The notes under the pieces were generated by a model, which was not told the origin of the DNA, did not search any database, and was given only the letters and a program-made list of their open reading frames with translations. A stretch of DNA of 64,000 bases from Microbacterium sp. SMR1 (GTDB lineage: Bacteria > Actinomycetota > Actinomycetes > Actinomycetales > Microbacteriaceae), in contig NZ_QMBN01000001.1 of NCBI RefSeq assembly GCF_003289625.1, positions 372,001 through 436,000 on the forward strand, written 5' to 3'. Below are positions 16,684-25,541 of the stretch, in pieces; position 1 is the stretch's first letter, and each line of letters begins with the position of its first letter. The position numbers and the translations under genes are program-made.

Positions 16684-18372
16684 ATGATCACACCGCGCGC
16701 CCGGTGGCGCGCGGTGGGACGCCGCAACGACGGAGACGTCGACATCGCGGTGGTGGATGCCGCCGGCGCGGTGATCGAGCGCGGCCGCGTCGCCGCCGGC
16801 GAGCTGGCGGGTGAGATCGCAGCCGACCCCGATGCGCGGTGGATCTGGTCCGACACCACGGCCTGGTACCACGACATCCTGGCCGCCGGCGTCCGGGTGG
16901 CGCGGTGTCACGACCTGCGCCTGTGCCATGCGATCCTCCGTGGCAGCTCGCTCGTCACGGAACCGGCACAGCTGCAGGCCGCGACCTCCTGGGATGCTGC
17001 GCCCGAAGACCCGGTGTCTGACCGCGACGTCCTCTTCTCGCTCGAGCCGGCTGCTGACGCCCTTCCGCATGACCTCGACGCGACGCTGGCGGAGTTCGCG
17101 CGTCATGCCCGGGCGATCGAGAGCGCAACCGACCCCGGCCGACTGCGCCTGCTGACGGCCGCGGAGTCCGCCGGAGCCCTCGTCGCGGTCGAATTGCATG
17201 GCGCCGGCGTCCCGTGGAGTCGCGAGGTGCACGACGCGATCCTCGCGGACGCGCTGGGCCCGCGTCCGCGACCGGGTGAGCTTCCGAGTCTTGTGCGCGA
17301 CTTGGCCGACCGGGTGCGGAAGGCGCTCGGCGACCCGACCGCGAGCCTCGACTCGCAGCCGCGCCTGCTGCGCTCGCTGCACCGGGTGGGTGTGCTGGTC
17401 GAGTCGACGAGCAAGTGGGAGCTCCGACGTCACGAGCACCCGGTCATCGAGCCGCTTCTGGCCTACAAGCGTGCGATGCGGCTGTTGAGCGCCAACGGCT
17501 GGGCGTGGATGGACGAATGGATCCCGACCGACCGGTTCCGTCCGGTCTACGTGCCGGGAGGGGTCGTCACGGGCCGCTGGGCGTCGTCCGGCGGGGGAGC
17601 GCTGCAGCTGCCGAGGATGCTGCGCCCCGCGGTGCGAGCCGACCCCGGATGGCAGCTGGTGGTCGCGGACGTCGCTCAGCTCGAGCCGCGCATCCTCGCG
17701 GCGATGTCCGGCGACCTCGCCCTCGCCGAGGCCGCGCGGGGGCGCGACCTCTACGAGGGCATCGTCGCCCGCGGCACCGTGCCCTCGCGTCAGGAGGCGA
17801 AGATGGCGCTGCTCGGCGCGATGTACGGCGCGACGACCGGAGACAGCGGGCGGCTGGTGCCGTCGTTGCGCCGCGCGTACCCGCGCGCGATGGCCCTCGT
17901 CGATGACGCGGCGCGCGTGGGAGAGGAGGGCGGCTCGGTGCGCACGCTGCTCGGTCGCACCAGCCCGGCGCCGTCCGCGGCGTGGCGCGAGCTCCAAGCG
18001 GATGCCGCCGAGCCCGAGGCCTCCGATGCCATCAAGACGCTCGCGCGATCACGGGCGCGCGAGCGCGGCCGCTTCACCCGGAACTTCGTCGTTCAGGGGA
18101 CGGCGGCCGAATGGGCGCTCGCCTGGCTCGCCGACCTCCGGCAGCGCCTCGCGGCTTTTCCGAGCGTCGGAGACCACCCCGTCACGGGGCGCGCGCACCT
18201 CGCGTTCTTCCTCCACGACGAGATCATCGTGCACACCCCCGTCGAGCACGCCGAGTCCGCCGCGGCAGCCGTCCGCGACGCCGCAGACGCGGCAGGACGA
18301 CTGCTCTTCGGCTCGTTCCCCCTCGACTTCCTGCTGGACGTGCGCATCGCGGAATCCGCCGACAAGAGCTGA
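16684..18372 (+). CDS. Bifunctional 3'-5' exonuclease/DNA polymerase (PolA-like, no 5' nuclease)
   Basis: A 562-residue family A polymerase lacking the N-terminal 5'-nuclease domain of PolA. Polymerase motif A is VVADVAQLEPRIL (about residue 323, Asp retained but DYSQIELR altered to DVAQLEPR). Motif B is SRQEAKMALLGAMYG, and motif C is FLHDEIIVHTP. The N-terminal 180 residues correspond to the exonuclease domain but its acidic motifs are not obvious to me, so proofreading activity is doubtful. The C-terminal half has the fingers/palm pattern. Likely a DNA repair or accessory polymerase in addition to the main PolA, which is not in this window. Confidence 0.85.
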   Translation: MITPRARWRAVGRRNDGDVDIAVVDAAGAVIERGRVAAGELAGEIAADPDARWIWSDTTAWYHDILAAGVRVARCHDLRLCHAILRGSSLVTEPAQLQAATSWDAAPEDPVSDRDVLFSLEPAADALPHDLDATLAEFARHARAIESATDPGRLRLLTAAESAGALVAVELHGAGVPWSREVHDAILADALGPRPRPGELPSLVRDLADRVRKALGDPTASLDSQPRLLRSLHRVGVLVESTSKWELRRHEHPVIEPLLAYKRAMRLLSANGWAWMDEWIPTDRFRPVYVPGGVVTGRWASSGGGALQLPRMLRPAVRADPGWQLVVADVAQLEPRILAAMSGDLALAEAARGRDLYEGIVARGTVPSRQEAKMALLGAMYGATTGDSGRLVPSLRRAYPRAMALVDDAARVGEEGGSVRTLLGRTSPAPSAAWRELQADAAEPEASDAIKTLARSRARERGRFTRNFVVQGTAAEWALAWLADLRQRLAAFPSVGDHPVTGRAHLAFFLHDEIIVHTPVEHAESAAAAVRDAADAAGRLLFGSFPLDFLLDVRIAESADKS

Positions 18373-18407
18373 CGACGGGCGAGGGTGAGCCCGCCGGTAG
18401 ACTCGAC

Positions 18408-18776
18408 GGGCGAATGGGTCGGCTGGACGGTCGCGTGGCGGGCAACCGCACCGAGGAACGTCCGGGCTCCACAGGACAGGACGGTGGGTAACGCCCACCC
18501 GGAGTGATCCGCGAGACAGTGCCACAGAAAGCAGACCGCCGGCGTCCGCGCCGGTAAGGGTGAAAGGGTGGTGTAAGAGACCACCGGGGTCGTGGTGACA
18601 CGACTCGCACGGTAAACCTCGTCCGGAGCAAGGTCAGACAGGGGATGTTGACGCGGTCCGCTGAGTCCCCGGGTAGACCGCTGGAGCGGCACGGCAACGT
18701 GTCGCCGAGAGAGATGACCGTCCACGGGGCTCACGCCCCCGGACAGAACCCGGCGTACAGGCCGGCCCATTCGCCC
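18408..18776 (+). ncRNA. rnpB: RNase P RNA, bacterial class A
   Basis: This RNA is the catalytic subunit that trims tRNA 5' leaders. The 5' and 3' ends pair (GGGCGAATGGGTCGGC with GCCGGCCCATTCGCC). Conserved landmarks are present: GAGGAACGTCCGGGCTCC after P3, the ACAGAAAGCAGACCGCC region, GGTAAGGGTGAAAGGGTG, and GGTAAACC. Ends are set from the P1 helix and may be off by a few bases. Confidence 0.94.
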
Positions 18777-18792
18777 CGCCCGCCTCACGTCA

Positions 18793-18850
18793 GGCGCACT
18801 TCCGCGCAACAGGCGCGGGTCGAAGAGCGCGCGATGCGCGGAAGTGCGCC
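18793..18850. terminator. Long hairpin between rnpB and ppgK
   Basis: Perfect 16-bp arms (18793-18808 and 18835-18850) enclose a 26-base loop that can itself partly pair. It lies between rnpB and the convergent ppgK and may terminate either or both. No T run follows, so its role as a terminator is tentative. Confidence 0.5.
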
Positions 18851-18888
18851 CGAAGCGGCAGCTGCCGGCGAGACCTCGCCGTGCGGGG

Positions 18889-19713
18889 TCAGTGGGCGGT
18901 CGTGCCGGCGAGGTCTTCCGTCGTCTCGTCGAGGACACCGGGGCGTTCGCCCGCGAGCGCGAGGGCCGCTGCGCCGATGATGCCGGCATTGTTGCGGTGG
19001 ACGGCGGGCACGATCGGCGTCTTCAGGTCGAGCAGCGGCAGGAACTTGTCGGCATGCTTGGACACTCCACCGCCCACGACGAAGAGATCGGGGGAGAAGA
19101 GGAACTCGATGTGGCTGTAGTACCACTGCAGGCGCTCGGCCCACTCGGGCCAGTCGAGCTCGTCGCGCTCCATCGCCGAGTACGCGGCCCAGGCCTCGGC
19201 ATCCTTGCCGTGTTTCGCCCGGTGCACGTGCCCGAGCTCGGAGTTCGGGATGAGCACGCCGTTGTAGATCATGGCCGAGCCGATGCCGGTGCCGAGCGTC
19301 GTCAGGATGACGAGCCCGTCCTGGTCGCGCGCGGCGCCGTAACGCAGCTCGGCGACGCCGGCGACATCCGCGTCATTGGCGAAGTGGATCTGACGGCCGA
19401 GGCCCTTCTCGAAGAAGCTCTCGGCTTCGAAGTCGATCCAGGTGTCGGCGACGTTGGCCGCCGAGAGGGTGCGGCCGTTCTTCACGATCGCGGGGAAGGC
19501 CACGCCGAGCGGCACGTCGCCCGCGTCGGTCACCTCCAGCCGGTCGAGCACGACCTTGACGGCATCCAGGACGTCTTCGGGCTCGGCGCCCTTCGGGGTG
19601 GCGACCTTGATGCGGTCGGTCAGGAGCTCGCCCGTCGACAGGTCGACGACGGCTCCCTTGATGCCGGTTCCGCCGATGTCCACTCCGACGGCCCGCGTCG
19701 CACTCGCACTCAT
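18889..19713 (-). CDS. ppgK: Polyphosphate glucokinase (ROK family)
   Basis: Phosphorylates glucose to glucose-6-phosphate using polyphosphate or ATP. The 274-residue protein has the phosphate-binding motif VGVDIGGTGIKGAVVD (residues 9-24). It also has the sugar-site stretch NDADVAGVAE and the second phosphate motif TTLGTGIGSAMIYNG, as in actinobacterial PPGK. A glycine-rich end VVGGGVSKHADKF follows. It lacks the ROK zinc-binding cysteine cluster of hexokinase-type ROK proteins, which fits PPGK. Confidence 0.92.
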   Translation of the reverse strand: MSASATRAVGVDIGGTGIKGAVVDLSTGELLTDRIKVATPKGAEPEDVLDAVKVVLDRLEVTDAGDVPLGVAFPAIVKNGRTLSAANVADTWIDFEAESFFEKGLGRQIHFANDADVAGVAELRYGAARDQDGLVILTTLGTGIGSAMIYNGVLIPNSELGHVHRAKHGKDAEAWAAYSAMERDELDWPEWAERLQWYYSHIEFLFSPDLFVVGGGVSKHADKFLPLLDLKTPIVPAVHRNNAGIIGAAALALAGERPGVLDETTEDLAGTTAH

Positions 19714-19791
19714 ACGGCTCAGCCTATCGAGCGCGAGCCGGTCGGATTAGGCTCGGGCTGAGCGCCACCGCAGGCGCAGTCTGGAGCGACC

Positions 19792-20013
19792 ATGCCCGAG
19801 AGCCACGACGAGTACTGGTACAACCTCACGACGCACGAGGTCGAGCGCGGCAAGCAATCGCCCGGCGCTGATCGTGCCGGACCGTTCGCCTCCGCAGAGG
19901 AGGCGGCGCGGGCGCCGCAGATCATCGCGCAGCGGGCGCAGGCGTGGCGCGAGGATGAGGCTCGGGAGGACGACTGGGGCACGCCGCCGTCGGAGGGCGC
20001 TCGCCGCCAGTAG
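19792..20013 (+). CDS. Small SPOR-like hypothetical protein
   Basis: A 73-residue hydrophilic protein starting MPESHDEYWYNLTTHEVERG, with the segment GPFASAEEAARAPQI that resembles the short SPOR-type repeats annotated in actinobacteria. No signal peptide or membrane segment is seen, so peptidoglycan binding is doubtful. It lies 33 bases upstream of glnA2 on the same strand, an arrangement I recall from Microbacterium-like genomes. Confidence 0.7.
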   Translation: MPESHDEYWYNLTTHEVERGKQSPGADRAGPFASAEEAARAPQIIAQRAQAWREDEAREDDWGTPPSEGARRQ

Positions 20014-20046
20014 TCTGGGATCCGACCCTGTCTCGGAGAGGACGCG

Positions 20047-21384
20047 ATGGACAAGCAGCGGGACTTCGTACTGCGAACGATCGAGGAGCGCGGCGTCAAA
20101 TTCGTGCGGCTCTGGTTCACCGATGTGATCGGCACCCTGAAGTCGGTCGCGATTGCGCCGGCAGAGGTCGAGGGTGCTTTCGCGGAGGGCCTGGGCTTCG
20201 ACGGCTCGGCCATCGAGGGACTGACCCGAAGCTACGAGTCTGACCTGCTCGCGCACCCCGACCCGACGACGTTCCAGCTCCTGCCCTGGCGCGGCGAGAT
20301 CGACCCCACCGCTCGGATGTTCTGCGACATCACGACGCCGGACGGCCAGCCTGCCGTCGCCGACCCGCGCAACGTGCTCAAGCGGACCCTCGCGAAGGCC
20401 GCGGACGCCGGGTTCACCTTCTACACGCACCCCGAGATCGAGTTCTACCTGCTGAAGTCGTCGTCGTACGGGCCCGACGGTCCCGAGCCGGTCGACTCCG
20501 CCGGCTACTTCGACAACGTCCCCGGCGGCACGGCGCATGACTTCCGCCGGCGCTCGGTGCGGATGCTCGAAGACCTCGGCATCTCGGTCGAGTACAGCCA
20601 CCACGAGGGCGGCCCGGGCCAGAACGAGATCGACCTGCGCTACGCCGACGCCCTCGCGACGGCCGACAACATCATGACCTTCCGGACCGTCATCAAGGAA
20701 GTGGCGATCGAGCAGGGTGTCTACGCGACCTTCATGCCGAAGCCCCTCAGCGGCCACCCGGGCAGCGGAATGCACACCCACATGTCGCTCTTCGAGGGCG
20801 ACGTGAACGCGTTCTACGAAGAGGGTGCGCAGTACCAGCTCTCGCAGACCGGTCGACAGTTCATCGCCGGTCTCCTCCGTCACGCCAACGAGATCTCGGC
20901 GGTCACCAACCAGTTCGTGAACTCGTACAAGCGTCTGTGGGGCGGCGACGAGGCCCCGAGCTTCATCACGTGGGGTCACAACAACCGCTCGGCGCTCGTG
21001 CGCGTGCCCATGTACAAGCCGAACAAGAGCCAGTCGTCCCGCGTGGAGTATCGTGCGCTCGACTCGGCTGCCAACCCGTACCTTGCCTACGCACTGCTGC
21101 TCGCAGCGGGACTCAAGGGCATCGAAGAGGGCTACGAGCTTCCCGCCGAGGCCGAGGACAACGTCTGGTCGCTCACCGATTCGGAGCGTCGGGCCCTCGG
21201 TTACGCGCCGCTTCCCGCGAGCCTCGATCACGCTCTCGAGTACATGGAGGAGTCCGAGCTCGTCGCCGAGACGCTCGGCGAGCAGGTGTTCAACTACGTG
21301 CTGCTGAACAAGCGTCGCGAGTGGCAGAACTACCGCGCCCAGGTGACGCCGTTCGAGCTCAAGAGCAACCTGGAGATGCTCTGA
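20047..21384 (+). CDS. glnA2: Glutamine synthetase, GlnA2-like
   Basis: A 445-residue glutamine synthetase fold protein with GS motifs: the N-terminal LWFTDVIGTLKSV and GFDGSAIEG, the ammonium/glutamate site in GSGMHTHMSLF, and ATP-site NQFVNSYKRL with SSRVEYRALDSAANPYLA. It lacks the adenylylated Tyr segment found in glnA1 at 34625. In mycobacteria and streptomycetes GlnA2-type proteins are adjacent to glnE but are not the main assimilatory enzyme, and some act on polyamines. Whether this one makes glutamine is not decided by the sequence. glnE follows five bases later. Confidence 0.92.
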   Translation: MDKQRDFVLRTIEERGVKFVRLWFTDVIGTLKSVAIAPAEVEGAFAEGLGFDGSAIEGLTRSYESDLLAHPDPTTFQLLPWRGEIDPTARMFCDITTPDGQPAVADPRNVLKRTLAKAADAGFTFYTHPEIEFYLLKSSSYGPDGPEPVDSAGYFDNVPGGTAHDFRRRSVRMLEDLGISVEYSHHEGGPGQNEIDLRYADALATADNIMTFRTVIKEVAIEQGVYATFMPKPLSGHPGSGMHTHMSLFEGDVNAFYEEGAQYQLSQTGRQFIAGLLRHANEISAVTNQFVNSYKRLWGGDEAPSFITWGHNNRSALVRVPMYKPNKSQSSRVEYRALDSAANPYLAYALLLAAGLKGIEEGYELPAEAEDNVWSLTDSERRALGYAPLPASLDHALEYMEESELVAETLGEQVFNYVLLNKRREWQNYRAQVTPFELKSNLEML

Positions 21385-21388
21385 GGCC

Positions 21389-24379
21389 ATGACCCGGTCA
21401 CCTCGTTCGACCGGGCTGACGGGGCTGGCCCGCGCGGGTTTCGACGATCTCGGACGGGCTGACGCCGACCTCGCCGAACTCGCCGACCTGACGGGGGTCG
21501 ACCGGGACGAGCTGATCGCGTCGGCCGAGGCCGCCGCGGACCCCGATTCGGCGGTGTCGGCGCTGTTGCGCATCGCTCGGCGCGACGCATCGATCGTGAC
21601 CGACTCGTTGCGACGCCGGCCCGCCGCGGTGTGGTCGGTGCTCGGCGCGTCGCTCGGGCTGGCCGACTTCTACCTGCGGCATCCCGAGGAGCTCGCCGAT
21701 CTCGCCTCCGAGGGCGACGGGCTCCCGACACGCGACGAGTTGATCGTGCAGATGCTGGATGCCGTCGGCGCCGAGGACGGCTTCGCGGCGTCCTCGGGTG
21801 ATGACGCCTGGGTCGCACTGCGGGTGCGTTACCGCCGGATGCTGGCGCGCATCGCCCGGTTCGACCTCGCGGCATCCGACCCGACGATCATCCTGCACGC
21901 GGTCGCCGCGGCCCTCGCCGACGCGGCCGGCGCCGCCCTCGAAGCATCTCTCGCCGTGGCACGCAGCAGGCTCGTCGCGGGTGTCGCGGGTGCCGGCCGT
22001 TTCGAGCGCGACGCGGTCGCTGCGACGCGCCTCGCCATCATCGGAATGGGCAAGTCCGGGGCGCGCGAGCTGAACTACGTCAGCGACGTCGACGTCATCT
22101 TCGTCGGCGGATCGGCCGACGAAGACACCGTCTCGGAGTCGCAGGCCGTGGAGATCGCGACGCGGCTGGCGATCCAGACGATGCGCGGCATTTCGGAGGT
22201 GGAGATCGAGCCGCCGCTGTGGGAGGTCGATCCGAACCTGCGCCCGGAAGGGAAGCAGGGCGCGCTCGTACGCACCCTCGACTCGCATATCGCCTACTAC
22301 GACCGCTGGGCCAAGAGCTGGGAGTTCCAGGCCCTGCTCAAGGCCCGCCCGCTGGCCGGTGACGTGCAGCTCGGCGAGCAGTACGTCGACGCCGTGCAAC
22401 CGATGGTGTGGGCGAGCGCGGCCCGCGAGAACTTCGTCGAGAGCGTGCAGAAGATGCGCGAGCGGGTGACCGACCACATCCCTCCGGCCGAGGTCGCGCG
22501 GCAGCTCAAGCTCGGGCCGGGCGGCATCCGCGATGTCGAGTTCACCGTCCAGCTGCTGCAGCTCGTGCACGGCGCGACCGACGACCGTATCCGGGAGCGC
22601 TCGACGCTCGACGCGCTGGATGCGCTCGTGTCGGAGGGATACATCGGACGCGAGGACGCGTCGCGCTTCGCGCTCGACTACCGGCGTCTGCGCGTCATGG
22701 AGCACAGGCTGCAGCTGCGCGAGCTGCGCCGGACCCATCTCATGCCCGAAGACGGGGCGGCCCTGCGCACGCTCGCGCGGTCGTCGCGCATCGGCGACGG
22801 CGGCGACCGGGTCGTCGCGGTGTGGGAGGAGATCAAGCGCGAGGTGCGCGAGATCCACGTGCGGCTGTTCTACCGGCCGCTGCTCTCGGCTGTCGCGGCA
22901 CTGCCCGCTGACGAGCAGACGCTCTCGCCCGAGGCGGCGAGGGCGCGTCTCGCCGCGATCGGGTTCCGTGATCCCGCGGGCGCGCTGCGGCACATCGGAG
23001 CTCTGACGAGCGGCCTCAGCCGCAAGGCCGTCATCCAGCGGCACCTCATGCCGGTCATGATCCGCTGGTTCGCCGACGGGGTCGATCCCGACTACGGGCT
23101 GCTGGCGTTCCGACGCATCAGCGAGCGACTGGGGAACACGCCGTGGTTCCTCCGGATGCTGCGCGACTCGTCGGGCGCCGCCGAGAGTCTCACCCGCCTG
23201 CTCTCGGGCTCCCGCTACGTGGGCGAACTGATGGAGTGGATCCCCGAGTCGATCGCCTGGCTCGACTCGCCCGATCAGCTGCGGCCCCGACCCGGATTCG
23301 TGCTGCAGGAAGAGGCGCGGGCCATCCAGACCCGGCATGCCTCGATCGACGACGCGATGTCGGCGGTCCGCGCCCTCCGGCGGCGTGAGCTGCTGCGCCT
23401 CGCGATGGCGGCCGTCGTCGGTGAGCTGTCGATCGAAGAGCTCGCCGAGGGCCTGACCACCATCACGGAGGTCACCATCCAGGCGACGCTGCGCGCCGTG
23501 CGGCGCGAGGTGGTACCGCCCGAAGACGACCGCCTCGACTTCTCCGTCATCGCGATGGGGCGTTTCGGGGGTTCCGAGCTCGGGTTCGGGTCGGATGCCG
23601 ACATCATCTACGTCTTCGACGCCAACGGCGTGCCGGCGCAGCGCGCTCAGGAACTCGCCCTCCAGCTCGTTCAGGGCGTGCGCCGATACTCCGAGGATCA
23701 CCGCCTGCCGCTCGAGCTCGACGCGGGGCTGCGACCCGAAGGACGGAACGGCCCGCTCGTGCGCTCGCTGGAGTCGTACGCGGAGTACTACCGACGCTGG
23801 TCCCTGTCATGGGAGGCGCAGGCCCTTCTGCGCGCTCGTGGCGTCGCCGGCAGTGTGACGCTCATCGATCGCTTCCTCGCCCTGGCCGATGACCTGCGCT
23901 ATCCGGTGGCCCCCGATCCCCAGGGTCTCCGCGAGATCCGGCGCATCAAGGCCCGGGTCGAGAGCGAGCGACTGCCCCAGGGGCAGGACCGCTCCCGGCA
24001 TCTGAAGCTCGGTCCCGGCGGTCTGAGCGACGTCGAGTGGCTCGTGCAGCTCATCCAGCTCGAGCACGCCCACCGGGTGCCGGGCCTGCGCACGACCTCG
24101 ACCATCGCGGCCCTCGAGGCGGCCGTCGAAGCCGAGCTCATCCCGCGCGATGCCGCGGAGAAGCTCGCGGCGGCGTGGCGGCTGGCCAGTCGGCTCCGGT
24201 CGGCGAACACCCTGCTGTCGGGACAGACGAGCGACGTCCTGCCGACCGATCGCGGACGCTTGGACGGAATCGCTCGTTTGCTGGAGTATCCGGCGCGATC
24301 GGCGACCGTCGTGGAGGAGGATTGGATGCGCGCTGCGCGTCAAGCCCGCCGCGTGTTCGAGAAGCTCTTCTACGGCTAA
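21389..24379 (+). CDS. glnE: Bifunctional glutamine synthetase adenylyltransferase/deadenylyltransferase
   Basis: GlnE adenylylates and deadenylylates the key tyrosine of glutamine synthetase to switch its activity. The 996-residue protein has two nucleotidyltransferase domains, each with a G-G/S-x9-D-x-D core. The first is IGMGKSGARELNYVSDVDVIF (about residues 213-233). The second is AMGRFGGSELGFGSDADIIYV (about 716-736). Each is followed by a helical GlnE domain with the motif KLGPGGIRDVEF or KLGPGGLSDVEW. Length is normal. Its probable target is glnA1 (34625-36049), which carries the modifiable Tyr, more than 10 kb away. Confidence 0.95.
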   Translation: MTRSPRSTGLTGLARAGFDDLGRADADLAELADLTGVDRDELIASAEAAADPDSAVSALLRIARRDASIVTDSLRRRPAAVWSVLGASLGLADFYLRHPEELADLASEGDGLPTRDELIVQMLDAVGAEDGFAASSGDDAWVALRVRYRRMLARIARFDLAASDPTIILHAVAAALADAAGAALEASLAVARSRLVAGVAGAGRFERDAVAATRLAIIGMGKSGARELNYVSDVDVIFVGGSADEDTVSESQAVEIATRLAIQTMRGISEVEIEPPLWEVDPNLRPEGKQGALVRTLDSHIAYYDRWAKSWEFQALLKARPLAGDVQLGEQYVDAVQPMVWASAARENFVESVQKMRERVTDHIPPAEVARQLKLGPGGIRDVEFTVQLLQLVHGATDDRIRERSTLDALDALVSEGYIGREDASRFALDYRRLRVMEHRLQLRELRRTHLMPEDGAALRTLARSSRIGDGGDRVVAVWEEIKREVREIHVRLFYRPLLSAVAALPADEQTLSPEAARARLAAIGFRDPAGALRHIGALTSGLSRKAVIQRHLMPVMIRWFADGVDPDYGLLAFRRISERLGNTPWFLRMLRDSSGAAESLTRLLSGSRYVGELMEWIPESIAWLDSPDQLRPRPGFVLQEEARAIQTRHASIDDAMSAVRALRRRELLRLAMAAVVGELSIEELAEGLTTITEVTIQATLRAVRREVVPPEDDRLDFSVIAMGRFGGSELGFGSDADIIYVFDANGVPAQRAQELALQLVQGVRRYSEDHRLPLELDAGLRPEGRNGPLVRSLESYAEYYRRWSLSWEAQALLRARGVAGSVTLIDRFLALADDLRYPVAPDPQGLREIRRIKARVESERLPQGQDRSRHLKLGPGGLSDVEWLVQLIQLEHAHRVPGLRTTSTIAALEAAVEAELIPRDAAEKLAAAWRLASRLRSANTLLSGQTSDVLPTDRGRLDGIARLLEYPARSATVVEEDWMRAARQARRVFEKLFYG

Positions 24380-24387
24380 GGGGAAAC

Positions 24388-25290
24388 ATGTCGGTTGGTC
24401 TGCTGGCTGTCGTCGACGACATCCTGAGCGCGGCGCTGCGCGCCTCCGCGAAGTCGGCGGGTGTCGTGATCGACGATGCCGCCGTGACGCCGCAGTACGT
24501 GCAGGGGATCACGCCCGCCAGAGAGCTGCCCGTTGTGGCGAAGATCGCGCTCGGGTCGATCGCGAACAAGTTCCTCATCATCATCCCGGTGGCGCTGTTG
24601 CTGACCGCGTTCGCGCCGGCCGTGCTGCCCTTCCTCCTCATCCTCGGCGGCATGTTCCTCTGCTACGAGGGAGCCGAGAAGGTGCTGGAGTGGTTCGGTG
24701 TGCACCACGGGGCGGACGACGACGGTCCGCGCGACGAGAAGAAGCTCGTGCTCGGCGCCGTCCGCACCGATCTCATCCTGTCGGCCGAGATCATGCTCAT
24801 CTCACTGTCGAATCTCGACGAGGGGATGGGCATCTGGCAGACCCTGGCGGTCCTGGCGGTGATCGCTCTGCTCATGACGGGAATCGTCTACGGCGCCGTC
24901 GCCCTGTTGGTGAAGATCGACGACATCGGCCTGCGGATGGCGAAGAACCCGTCGTCACGCGTCCGGCACACCGGCATGCGGATCGTCCGATCGATGCCCG
25001 CCGTGTTCCGTGTGATCAGTGTCGTGGGAACGGTCGCGATGCTGTGGGTCGGCGGACACCTCGTGCTCGCGAACCTCGGCGAGGTGGGCGTGGCCTTCAC
25101 CCTCGACCTGCTGCACGGGGTGGAGCACCTTCTCGAAGCCGCGGGCGGTGCGGTCGTCTGGATCGGTGAGACCGCCGTCTCGGCCGTCGCCGGGCTGCTC
25201 GTCGGGCTCGTGATCGTCGGGGTGCTGACCGTGATCCGGCGCCTCCGCAACGGCGAACCGCAGCACGCCGGAGGCGCTGGCACGCACTGA
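24388..25290 (+). CDS. DUF808 family integral membrane protein
   Basis: A 300-residue polytopic protein of the YedI/DUF808 family. The N-terminus MSVGLLAVVDDILSAALRASAKSAGVV and KIALGSIANKFLIIIP are typical. About six hydrophobic segments are visible, for example LLTAFAPAVLPFLLILGGMF and a C-terminal pair from residue 250. The role is unknown; an inner-membrane transport or structural function is usual speculation. ATG at 24388 is preceded by AAGGGGAAA, nine bases after the glnE stop. Confidence 0.85.
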   Translation: MSVGLLAVVDDILSAALRASAKSAGVVIDDAAVTPQYVQGITPARELPVVAKIALGSIANKFLIIIPVALLLTAFAPAVLPFLLILGGMFLCYEGAEKVLEWFGVHHGADDDGPRDEKKLVLGAVRTDLILSAEIMLISLSNLDEGMGIWQTLAVLAVIALLMTGIVYGAVALLVKIDDIGLRMAKNPSSRVRHTGMRIVRSMPAVFRVISVVGTVAMLWVGGHLVLANLGEVGVAFTLDLLHGVEHLLEAAGGAVVWIGETAVSAVAGLLVGLVIVGVLTVIRRLRNGEPQHAGGAGTH

Positions 25291-25293
25291 GCG

Positions 25294-25446
25294 TCAGTGC
25301 TCGCCGCGCTCGGCGTCCGGAATCCGGTCCTGCTCCGCCTCGACGGGATCGGCGTCGAGGTCGGGCACGATCGAGGTGTCATCGCGATCGGTGTCCTGCG
25401 CGGCGGGGTCGGCGATGGGCTGCTGGTCACGGGACGCGTCGGTCAT
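25294..25446 (-). CDS. Small acidic hypothetical protein (50 residues)
   Basis: A 50-codon reading frame starting MTDASRDQQPIADPAAQDTD and ending AERGEH, strongly acidic and Asp/Pro/Ala-rich. It has no domain and only a weak ribosome binding site, so confidence is moderate. It resembles in composition the protein at 7079-7270. It occupies the gap between the convergent DUF808 gene and the hydrolase gene at 25542. Confidence 0.5.
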   Translation of the reverse strand: MTDASRDQQPIADPAAQDTDRDDTSIVPDLDADPVEAEQDRIPDAERGEH

Positions 25447-25541
25447 GACAGCAGTCCACCGCGGCGGCGGCATCCGGTCACGGTGGTTGACACGAAGTCA
25501 AGCCGCCTGCTCACGGCCGATGCGTCTCATAGCCTGACGGA

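Noticed and set aside
19747..21573. A 608-codon frame antisense to glnA2
   Set aside because: It is a shadow of glnA2, with Arg/Val/Leu-rich repetitive composition and no motif.
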